64,000 nt of DNA. Origin: Symsagittifera roscoffensis (lineage: Eukaryota; Xenacoelomorpha; Acoela; Convolutidae). Of this stretch, positions 23,111-32,560 are shown piece by piece. The notes under the pieces are model-generated. The model worked only from the letters and a program-made list of their open reading frames with translations, was not told the DNA's origin and searched no databases. Every line of letters starts with the position of its first letter. Within the stretch, counting starts at the first letter, position 1. Location: assembly GCF_963678635.1 (NCBI RefSeq), contig NC_087066.1:61102875-61166874 (forward strand). Direction: 5' to 3'. The translations under genes and the position numbers were made by a program.

Positions 23111-23470
23111 TAATTGCTTTTTGCGATATGCTGAGATTTGTCAAAGTTGCTTTTGTTTCTGATCATTGTTTTTGGCAAAATTTCTGCTCTGTTTAAGCTT
23201 TTAAGATGCCTGAATATAAGATTTGTACTTCCTGCAGACATTATTTTTAGTTTTTGCTTAAAAAACCGACTTCTGATCGTTTGTTGTTTTGTGGTTTGCA
23301 CTGTACATGTTCCTTTCAAAGGACTATGATGAAAATTTTTAAATCTTGTTGTTACCAAGAGTTTGCTATAGGATTTTTAGCTTTTCTATAAAAACGTTGT
23401 TCACGAGAGTTTTTCTTTTTTTCTCAGCAATTTAAAGAACTTATTTTTCTATTTATCCGCTACAAAATTC
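23111..23470. other. Intronic filler, probably LINE 5' remnant
   Basis: Minus-strand frames (23,110-23,358) are open but unrecognised. Position suggests they may be more of the truncated LINE. Confidence 0.3.
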
Positions 23471-23475
23471 TTTTT

Positions 23476-24009
23476 GTTCCGACTTTCGATACGAAAGTAA
23501 CGGAATATTTGTGCTCGGGGTGGGTTTTTTTTTTCTTCAGACAAATTTCGACTTTTTAACTAGCAATTTTTGATGGAGTTTTTTAATATCATTCAAAAGG
23601 TATTGTTGTCCTGAGCTTAAATTTGAAAAGATATTTCACATGTGATCATTTTTCGTAAAGTTATGAGGGTTTAAAGATTGCCATTTTGGCCATTTTGACC
23701 AATTTGGGACAATTAACGCGCGATATAATTCGAGCTATTAACGCGTAAGCGGAGATTTAATCCTTCTTATAAATCGTTCCAAATTGGTTGAACGAAGCTG
23801 ATTTGCCATAATTGATTTGTTACAAGGAACGAAATCTATCTTTTTGTACTTTAAATGGCGTGTGGGGGGATGATTTTCATAAAAAATTTCAAATTTTAGA
23901 AAAAAAATTTCATTTTATTTCATTTTTTTTTAATGTTATTACTGCTGCTTCATAAACCTTAAAAGGCAGTCGGAACATTCAGGGCTTCGCCCTGATATGA
24001 GTAGTCTTG
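23476..24009 (+). mobile_element. Helentron-like non-autonomous element, best-preserved copy
   Basis: About 534 bp. The 5' end carries a hairpin at 23,477-23,505: arms TTCCG plus ACTTTCG, loop ATA, then CGAAAGT, a two-base bulge and CGGAA. Near the 3' end AGTCGGAA (23,968-23,975) is the inverse of the first eight bases TTCCGACT, i.e. subterminal inverted repeats. A perfect 7-bp hairpin TCAGGGC-TTC-GCCCTGA follows at 23,979-23,995, 14 nt before the end GTAGTCTTG. Subterminal inverted repeats plus a 3' hairpin, without long TIRs, fit Helentron-derived elements. Other copies in reverse orientation lie at 49,557, 61,943 and 63,202. The interior holds GCGCGATATAATTCG and CGCGTAAGCGGAGATTTAAT blocks and no coding. 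Confidence 0.65.
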
Positions 24010-24982
24010 TTTTATATAAAAACTTAATTTTCGAATTATTTTGTCTGCATTTTTCGTGTTCCCACAGCGGGTGCTTCTGACTTCACTTGAGAATTTTGAA
24101 AACAGAGCAAGTGTTTTGCAATCGCTCTGCTTTTAGCACAGTGAATTACTCAATAGATTTTTCCAATATGAGCGGTAAAATTTTTAAAATGAAATATCTT
24201 AGGTCGCTTTCAGTCCTAGTTTTGTTGGCTTTGTTACTAATGTTTTCTTCTTCTAATGTTGTCACTAGACTTTTTTTCCTTAATTAATTATGTTCACAGT
24301 ATGATTGAATTTGTGGTGATCTCCATCTCTACCCTTGTGAACGAACAGACAGGTGGAGAAAAGGCAAATTTTTGGGACCTAAAAACTTTTTGAGATTGTA
24401 AGTTTTTATAATACAGACTTTTTTTTCGGCGCAACGTGTCGGCTCAAAAATTGTTGAAGGATTTAAATGAAATTGCTTCAAATAAACTTTCCTTTCAGTT
24501 TTATCTAATTCTTCACTTAACATGTTGTTAGGCTCCATAAAGTCATTTAGTTCCTTTTTTTCATCTCTGAGATTATGATGTAAGACGGTTTAAAATTATC
24601 TTTTTAGCAAAGAATTTTTTATACTTATTTACCGTTTAGGTGCAGACACTTGGTGGATCCGAAGATCCCGTTGTCTGTCCCCTCCAAGTCTCGGAATTGG
24701 TTATATTTGTTTAAAAATTGTGACATGTTTATAATCGGAGAAAAAAAATCTTTTTTTTCTTTCTTGTATCTGTCAAAAACTGATTGTTAAAAATTGATCT
24801 GATATCAATTTTAGAATAAAAACTCTATTTGCTCCTAAACTGTTCCTCCTGGGTGGAATTTGCTGTTAGAGCTTTTTTTACCCGTCACTAACGTTTTGGG
24901 TGTGGAAACGAACCTATGGATTAAAATTTTTTTGCTCTGCCCGATAATGACTTTCTCGAAGGAAGCGTGTTAACTCAAATTT
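24010..24982. other. Intronic filler
   Basis: AT-rich. There is a GC-richer patch at 24,640-24,700 with no coding reading recognised. Confidence 0.35.
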
Positions 24983-25101
24983 GGAGTTATGAATGTCTTC
25001 AAGTTAACTTTCTGGAGTTATGAATGTCTTCAAGTTAACTTTCTGGAGTTATGAATGTCTTCAAGTTAACTTTCTGGAGTTATGAATGTCTTCAAGTTAA
25101 C
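24983..25101 (+). repeat. 31-bp minisatellite, 4 copies
   Basis: A 31-bp unit beginning GGAGTTATGAATGTCTTCAA starts at 24,983, 25,014, 25,045 and 25,076 and is identical in each copy. Perfect identity suggests recent expansion and likely length polymorphism. Confidence 0.95.
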
Positions 25102-25189
25102 GTATTTAAGAGTAATGAACATGGTGAACATAGTGAGTACTCTTATATAGGTCTTTGTGACTTTTCGTGTTTTTTTTTTCAGGAAAAAG

Positions 25190-25595
25190 TCTTAAAATTT
25201 GTTCACTTGTTCACGCTCAATTTTGATTTTTCGCGGTTTGATTTTTGATTTCTTTTTGAGTTCATTTCTCATTTCCTTAGTTAGAGGGAAGACAAACTCC
25301 TCTATCCAACAGCAAAAATGTAAAGGTCACAAAAAACCTGATCGACTTCTTATTTCGAAAATTAAATTAAGATTTCCCAGCGAAATAAAAGTTATAGCTA
25401 TTGATCCAGTTTTCTCAAATTGGGTTTTTATTATCAAAAAGGCGCCAATAATAATTGTTTGTGAAATTCAAAGAGCTTTAAGGAATTATATTTTTTTTCT
25501 TTAAAATTCGAAAGTTGAAGTTTTTGAAAAAAAACAAGTCAGTTTTGTTTTGTTTCCTTGCGTTCATTACTCTTTTCCATCTCTTAGTTGAATAT
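25190..25595 (+). repeat. Interspersed ~380-bp repeat (family R), copy 1
   Basis: The core blocks are GTTCACGCTCAATTTTGATT, GATCGACTTCTTATTTCGAA, TTTCCCAGCGAAATAAAAGT, TTGATCCAGTTTTCTCAAAT and CTTGCGTTCATTACTCTTTT. They recur in the same order at 29.8, 31.7, 32.3 (partial) and 44.5 kb, in the duplicate of that copy at 52.1 kb, and more distantly at 45.5 and 53.2 kb. No TIRs, tRNA boxes or coding were seen. Confidence 0.75.
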
Positions 25596-26790
25596 ATTTT
25601 TAAAAGTTTTTCAACATGACTCTTTTACGTGGTTGAATCGATTGAATAATGAAATGGTTGAATCGGCTAAATGGGTCTTAGTTGCTCTTGAAAACTGGTT
25701 TGAAAATATACGGATTATAATTAATTAGTTTTTCTCATCGTCGCTTCTAATTTTATATCAAGTTTGGACATTCATAGTATAAAATTCCATGTTAATGCAA
25801 CCAAAAGTCTTATGCTTAAATTTGGAATGAATGCGGTTCTTTTTGTTTAATATTTTATCTCGGTCCTTAATCTTCTTGGCCATTCTTCGGAATGAATCAG
25901 GAATGAATCTTCGAAATGAATCAGGTTTTTTTGTTCAATATTTTATCTCAGTCTTTAATGCTCTTCTGGTTATTTGAGCTATGGCTTTTGTAGAAGTAGA
26001 CGACGCCAGTTCAGTTTAGAGTTATAAGATCTGGATCTAAATTTTATCTGCTTAAATTAGTGGCTCAGTACAAGCACAACCCATTTCTTACATGCGTGTG
26101 AACTTTGAATTTTGTATCTTGATTTTAAAGCACAGGTAGAACGCCTACATGCATCTGATGTTATAATGCGGTGGCATCGTGTATCATAAGGGGATCAAGA
26201 GCTTCCAAAGTTGATTGGTTTTTGTTTGCTCGTGATAACACATTGGCACAATGTTGCGTATGTAAACACCCATTTGCCTAACGGGAAACGCGTTCGGGAT
26301 ATTTTGCCTCTTAAATCTGCGATTGCATGCTCTGTTCTTAAATCAAGAGGCTCTTTGAACTTTCTTTGTTATAGTATAATAACTTGGTATGTACCAAGTT
26401 CTTAGTGACCGCTCGAGTTGTTTGAATCTGACTTTAATTGTGGGGTTCTTCTATGTTCATATGCCACTGCCACTTCATGTTCCTGTCATCGCCATGTAAA
26501 ATAAAATTTCAAGTTTTGTTTTGAAACTTTTCTCAAAAGAAAATTTCAAACCCTTTTCGGTTGAATATTGATTCGGCCGTTTTTTGAAGCCTCTTGCATA
26601 TGCTGAAAAATGTTCTAAGGACTTATAGTATTGTTTTTTTTGATCTTCTAATAATTTAAGGTGTAGGGTAGAACCAAAAATATCAGGATGGGGAGCTTTG
26701 TTTTAATGTTTAAAACAAATGAGTAAAAAAAACGTTTAATACAGAGAATAAGAAACATATTTGAACCAAAATGAGAAACAACAACCCTCC
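25596..26790. other. Intronic filler
   Basis: Nothing recognised. 26,040-26,400 is less AT-rich than its surroundings and open for 64 codons (26,211-26,405), but no family was recognised. Confidence 0.35.
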
Positions 26791-27308
26791 GGATCAATTG
26801 AGGAATTTACCCCCGTAATGACCAATTGAGATATCTGAAAGACGCTATCAAATGGAAGCAGATAGTTGATGTGTTCATAGCATGCAATCAATTGACCGAC
26901 TGAAATGTCCAAAAAAAAATTGAAAATTTTTGTTTGGGTGATCATTGCTTCGAGGAAAGCAAGTTACCAGGGTTGGTACTCTAACCTTATATCTGAATAC
27001 TAAAAATTGTTCTCTGCAAGCATCTTAATGTTCGCAATATCATTTTTTTTTCATTCAGGACAAAAAAGAAGTCGGCTGTATGTGCATCAGTTTTAGTGAC
27101 TTTTTCAATCTGAAAGTAATTTGTGATTTTTGATGTTGTAAATTTTGGTGTTGCACATTCGTTAGAAAATCTGGCTCATGATTTCATCTCATTCAAACTG
27201 TTTTCAAGTGCCTATTGTGCTATCTCTCCTTCCCCCCCCCCCTCTCACGAGAATGGGGGGGGGTGGTCACGAGAATTGGGGGGGGGGGGGATTTCTCAAT
27301 TGATTCCG
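26791..27308 (+). mobile_element. GGATCAATTGAG-type MITE, copy 1
   Basis: It starts GGATCAATTGAGGAATTTAC and ends GATTTCTCAATTGATTCC, imperfect inverted repeats. The interior is similar along its length to the reverse complement of 28,890-29,484; for example ACCAATTGAG.TATCT and GCAATCAATTGACCGACTGAA-like blocks are shared. Runs of C and G near the right end (27,230-27,290) are long and uneven. No target duplication is visible here, so the ends may be eroded or recombined. Confidence 0.7.
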
Positions 27309-28765
27309 AATTTTATCCAGTTTTTTGTGGCTTTATATTTTCAAAATATCCGTTTTGCGAACCCGAGCTAACATTTAAGCCAAGATCTGATGAAATGGTT
27401 TTCGTGACACGGTTTTTGAGCACCCCCGTGAATGAGAGCTGCAAGAACCGCTGAACAACATAAGATTTCAAACGTCCTGACGTGAACTTCTAAACTTTCT
27501 ATATGGCATAGATAAATTTAACCAAAGCAGTGAAAGTTTGTTCAAGGAAAAGTTTGCAAAAATTAGCCAAGCGCTTATTCTGTTGAAAGATTTAAGTCAA
27601 TTCACTAAAAGGATTTGAAAGTTATTGGCAAAGCTTTGAGTGAATTAACTCAAAATAATTTCAAATGAAGTATTTCGTTGCACCAGCCGGGGTGCTTAAC
27701 TGGTCTGACTTAAAATATAACAAGTTAACTCTTCTGTTTACCAGAATTATAACAACTTCAGTTGCACTGTTAACCAAATACGGTAAATAGACTTAGCAGT
27801 CGTTTAATACCACGTGGAATAGTGCGGTTTGGTTTCCACGAAATAAACATGGGAATAAATATTAGCGTTTCTTGGAACCTGCTTTAATGTTGCCTCGAGC
27901 TGGGACTATTTTGCTGGTCGAAAATGTATGTGGGTATATTGCATGAGTTAGAATCGATTTTCTAACTGACCGACCTTTCTTTAGATCATAAGATTAGAGT
28001 AATTGTGTAATAAATACTTCTGTTTGCCTTAAGAAGCAGCCATGTCCATTTAAAGACCAACACAAGTTAGAATTCCCTCAAGGTAACTCTGTGCTGCCTT
28101 ATCTAAATGGAATTCGCGCTTGTTCTAGTTCTGTAGTGTACATGTAACAAAGCAGTAATCGCTGTAGTTCCGAAAATGTTCAACTCATGTTAGTAATTCA
28201 TGTGTGAGAAAACTGCTGCGTCCGTTAGTTTCTGGTATAAAACAGCAATTTGAACGGATAAGTTTTTTTCGGACAAAGATTATAAGGTCTTAATTTAATT
28301 GACCTTTGTTTATTGTATTATTCGGTTGCGAAAAAAGTTTTCAGGATGTAAATTGATTTGGACAAGAAATTTGATTCCTTTTGAAGTTCGCAATAACCAA
28401 TCAGACAGTGTTTTTTTTTCAACCAGGATGTATTAATTTTTGCTTCTTTTTTGTGTTTCATTTTGAAATGTATTATCTTTGGTACATGTGCAGATATCGG
28501 AATGCAGATTTGGTACATGCGCAGAGTTTCGTAAGCGCAGTGGAAGTTTGTGAAATCCAGTCTTCACGTTTCTCTTGCGCAAGTTATAGCGAAAGAAAAC
28601 GGCACATGATTATGTAGATGTTTTTGGGTGCTCATCAAAAACATGGAAAGAATGGAAGAATGCCACGGGGTTATCAGGATAAAAGGACGATCACGAAACT
28701 TGTGCCTTGATAATAGTTCTGGTCAAATTATTCCAAAAAAAAAACGGAAAAGTATCTTGAAAAAG
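27309..28765. other. Intronic filler
   Basis: Nothing recognised. There is a small direct repeat TTTGGTACATG.GCAGA at 28,479-28,525. Plus and minus frames of about 66-78 codons overlap at 28,318-28,617 and look accidental. Confidence 0.35.
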
Positions 28766-28889
28766 TAGGGTTTACTTAACAATCCCACTATGGTATCTAC
28801 TAGCAAATTTCCGCCCATCTAAATGTAAACAGTATTTTTTCTCGTCCAAACAAGGCAGTATTTGTCTCGTTTTTATTAGTAAAGTTCAT

Positions 28890-29484
28890 GGATCAATTGA
28901 GCAATCTCCCATCCCCCCATTCTCGCGTGGGGGGAGATAGCTCAATAGATACTTGAGACATGTTAATAGCCACTTCAAAATAGGTTGAATTATATGAAAT
29001 CATAAGCCAAAACCAGATTCTTCAACGATAAAGAAACGCCAAAATGTACAATATCAAAGCTCAAAAATTACAGTCAGTGAAAAAAGAATTAATAAAACTG
29101 AGGCACATAAAGCGACTTTTTTTCTGTCCTAAATGAAAAAAAGCTGTTCTGTACAGTTTTAATGTACTGCGGAGAACAGTTTTTGTTATTCAGATACAAA
29201 GCTAGAGCCCCAGCCCTGTTAAGATGCTTTCCTCGATGAGGCAATAGTCGCCCAAATAAAAATTTGCAAAAAAAATTAAGATAAAATTCGATTTTTTCTT
29301 TTTCATTATTTTGTCAAAAATCGAATAAACTTCAGTCGGTCAATTGATTGCGTGCTACGAACACATTAACCATGTACTTCTGTTTGCTGACGGCTTTTTG
29401 TAGCGTTTTACCGTTTTTGCTTGAGGCGGGGGGAGATAGCTCAATTGGTCATTACGGGGGGAGGGGAGATTACTTAATTGATCC
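28890..29484 (-). mobile_element. GGATCAATTGAG-type MITE, copy 2, with perfect 8-bp TSD
   Basis: 595 bp bounded by GGATCAATTGAGCAATCTCC and GGGGAGATTACTTAATTGATCC-type ends, flanked on both sides by the direct repeat AAGTTCAT (28,882-28,889 and 29,485-29,492). It is the reverse complement of copy 1 with many substitutions. An 8-bp duplication suggests hAT or a Merlin-like group, but the GGATC terminus is not the usual hAT start, so the superfamily is left open. No transposase is present. Confidence 0.85.
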
Positions 29485-29499
29485 AAGTTCATTTCTCGG

Positions 29500-29550
29500 A
29501 TCTACTTAACGATCTCCCCCTTTCAAGAAGGGGGAGATTGTTAAGTAGAT
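29500..29550. repeat. Long near-perfect hairpin, 51 nt
   Basis: The arm ATCTACTTAACGATCTCCCC continues two C beyond that block and pairs with GGGGGAGATTGTTAAGTAGA plus T. The loop is about 6 nt, and the only interruption in the stem is one G opposite T. It resembles the arms of the surrounding fold-back element and lies directly next to the nested MITE's target duplication. Confidence 0.85.
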
Positions 29551-29789
29551 TACTTGCAGCGAATTTTCGACCAATCAGAATGCAGCAAACTTCGAATTTA
29601 CGTACAACGCTCTAGTGCGAAATTACTGTTTTTGTTTCCAGGGGTGGAGATTTTTTAGTAGATACAATAGGGAGAGATTGTTAGTTTTATCCCATTTCTC
29701 CTTGCTTACGCCTGAGAGAGCAAGTATCTTGTAATCGGGAACTGGACTGTTTTATTAGCCCTGCTCATTTTTAAGAATAATGAAAGTAA

Positions 29790-30200
29790 AGTTTTTATAT
29801 TGTTCACGCTCAATTTTGATTTTTCGTTGTTTGACTTGTGATTGCTTTTTAAGTTCAGTGCATTTCCATAATTAAAAGGAAGGTAAGCTCCACTATCGAA
29901 CAGCAAAAGTGTTAAGATCACGAAAAACGTGATCGACTTCTAATTTCGAAAATGCAAATTATTTATCGGATTTTCCAGAGAAATAAGTTTTACCTATTGA
30001 TCCAGTTTTCTCAAATTGGTTTAATTTTAACAGAAAAGTGTTTATAATTTTTTGTTCTACAATATCAAAGAGCTTTAAGGCCATCTAGTTTTTCTTCGAA
30101 ATTCAAAAGTTGAAGGTTTTCGAAAAATCAAGTCAGTTTTTTTTCAGTCTCCTTGCGTTCATTACTCTTTTCCAATGTCAGTTGGCTGTTTTTTGTACAG
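29790..30200 (+). repeat. Family R repeat, copy 2
   Basis: It has the same ordered blocks as the 25.2-kb copy (GTTCACGCTCAATTTTGATT, GATCGACTTCTAATTTCGAA, TATTGATCCAGTTTTCTCAA, CCTTGCGTTCATTACTCTTT). The 71-codon minus-strand frame across it is a by-product. Confidence 0.75.
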
Positions 30201-31685
30201 CTCAGCTTCTATTGGCGAGTAATATTGTGGTATATGTTTTTAATTCCGCATTCACTGTTACCTGATTTTTACCAAAAAATGATGCGTTAACCACAAAACA
30301 TAACGCAACGCAGCAAAGCGGATAGATCTGTGACCAAGGCAAATCACTCGTATTCTGGAGCTTCTTGGTTGGAATCTCGAAGTCGGCTAAGCACGTTTTA
30401 CCGCCTTTTTATACTTTTGAAACATTTCCTAATCTCCCTTTTGCCGTTTTTCTTTGTTTGCGAAAATTAATTATTGACTTGAAGAGGATAAACGAAGGGT
30501 TTTAGCAATTGGCGCTAATATTAATGGAATTTTTAAATGAATATTTAAAATGAAGTCTTTTGATCCTCACTGAAATATTATTAGATTGCTGATTATTCCG
30601 ACAACTGAAAGTGGGGAGGAACTGTGTCCTCGGTTTGGGTTAAGTTTTTTAAAATCAGTTTCCACGCAAAATCAGGTGCCACAAAGAGTTATCGGAAGGG
30701 ATCGAGTGGTATTAGAGTCCTGTAAGTCGTGATACGAGAAAAACTGTTTTGGATTTTTTGTCTAATTTCGAGGGAGTAGGTTTAACAAAAAGCATATAAT
30801 AGTCTATATTATAAGTAAAACCGTGAAATTAAGTTTTACTACAGTAAAAAAAAATTGGTGCCTTCAGAAAGTGTTTTAATCACAAAAATTGCGTGCAAAT
30901 TTTTTTGTTAGATTATTATTTTTTTAATTTCCCTTTTTTGAGGCAACTTGCTGTCGGATATACCCTATTTGGTGTTACTATCGAATATGTCTAAGTTCTC
31001 GGCGTTCGTTCAGATCCACAAATCATACCACTACATAAAAAACGACCCAATTTAGAAAACCGACTTTTCTAATTTAGTGTCTGGGTTTTTCTGTGCAACT
31101 TGCACAGTAACATGATATCCTTGTTTGTCTTTTTATTGTCTATCGTTTTTCCGTGCGAAAGCATTCATTTAATCCAATATAAACAGGCCAAACCAGTCGA
31201 ATGATTTTTGAAACGGTTGAAAGCAATTTAAACCTTTAACAATTTTGTCATCTCTTCAGCTTAAAGGGTTTAAGTACTTACAATATAAGAACATGTGTTG
31301 CAACCCCAGGGAATGCTCTAAGCATCATTCCTATCATGAGGCCGAAAAGTTTTCCTTTGTCAATGCTTAAAGGAATTAAGTTATTGACGGTTTCTAGGTT
31401 TTTGCGCGAAAGTTCAGTCGTAACATGTTCATCTGGTCCTTGCAGTGCGCTCAATAATGCACGTTTCTTGTTTTTGTTTCTAGGATTCTCAAAATTGTTC
31501 CAAACATTTCCAAAGAATTAATTTTCCGAGCTCCTTAAGTACCAAAAAGGACGCATTTTCCCAAACATTTTTGAGAAAACGGCAGCAAAAATTGTTCAGC
31601 TCTCTGTAATCATTGAAATGCAGTATTTAGACCCATAGTATCAGTTTTAGTTTTAAAAATCATGAAAGTAGTGAATACACTTGTA
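30201..31685. other. Intronic filler
   Basis: No feature recognised. The sequence is AT-rich throughout, with an open but unassigned 61-codon plus-strand frame at 31,336-31,521. Confidence 0.35.
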
Positions 31686-32040
31686 AATATTTAATTTTTT
31701 TGTTCAGACTCAAATTTACTTTTTCGCGGTTTGACTTTTGATTTCTTTTCAAGTTCAGTTCATTAACGTTGTTAAAAAGAGGCAAACTACACTATCGAGC
31801 AGCAAAAGTGTAAAGGTCAGGAAAAACGTGATCGGATTCTGGTTTTGACGGTCGATTCAGTTTGCAGATTTCTTAGCGTAATCATAATTGATCCAGTGTT
31901 CTCAAATTGGGGTAATTTCATCAAAAAAGTGCCAAAATTTTTTTTTTCATCGAAATTTGAAGTTTTTTAAAAACCTAAGTAATATTTTTTCTGTTCCATT
32001 CTGCGTTCATGACTTTTTTCCAACTGTCTTTTCGCTGCGT
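31686..32040 (+). repeat. Family R repeat, copy 3
   Basis: Shares CGCGGTTTGACTTTTGATTTC, GTAAAGGTCAGGAAAAACGT and TTGATCCAGTGTTCTCAAAT-like blocks with the other copies. The middle segment is more diverged. Confidence 0.65.
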
Positions 32041-32299
32041 TCATATCTTGAAATTGATTTAAGTACTTTTTTGTTTTCCCTGTCGCTATTTTCAGAGCTC
32101 CTTTTTGCCATTTCTTTGCCTTGTTACTCTTGCGAATGCAAGTGCGTTGTAAACTGGGACTAGATTTTTGCCCGTAGGCAGTTTTTTAAACGCTAGTACG
32201 AAGTATATTTCTTTTTTTTCTTAAAAGTTTTATTCGGTTTTCATAGTTTCAGCGTATTTTTCATAGGATGAGTCAAATTTTTTTGTGTTGTTTGGAGGG

Positions 32300-32560
32300 C
32301 ACAAATAAGAGTCGATGAACGTAGTTTTTTTGCGGTTTGAGTTATGAAGTTCAGTTCATTTCCTTCGCTAAAGGAAAGCAAACTGCACTTTTGAGCAGCA
32401 GAAGTGTGAAAGCCACGAAAACGTGATCGATTTCTAGTTTCGAAAGTCGAATTAATTTTTCAGATTTCCCAGCGAAATAAAAATTTTACTGATTGATCCA
32501 GTTGTCTCGAATTAAGTTAATTTAATCAAAAATGTGCCAATCATAAATTGCTCTAGAAAA
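32300..32560 (+). repeat. Family R repeat, copy 4 (partial)
   Basis: Retains ACGTGATCGATTTCTAGTTT, GATTTCCCAGCGAAATAAAA and a TTGATCCAGTTGTCTCGAAT-like block. The 3' third is missing or unrecognisable. Confidence 0.65.

Larger units (their letters stand above)
28766..29694. mobile_element. Fold-back element with ~50-bp arms, carrying a nested MITE
   Basis: The left arm at 28,768-28,815 (GGTTTACTTAACAATC, GGTATCTACTA, AATTTCCGCCC) is the approximate inverse of 29,641-29,692 (GGGGTGGAGATTTTTTAGTA, GATACAAT, GAGATTGTTAGTTTTAT). Removing the nested MITE and its target duplication leaves an original element of about 325 bp. No flanking target duplication could be defined. Confidence 0.55.
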
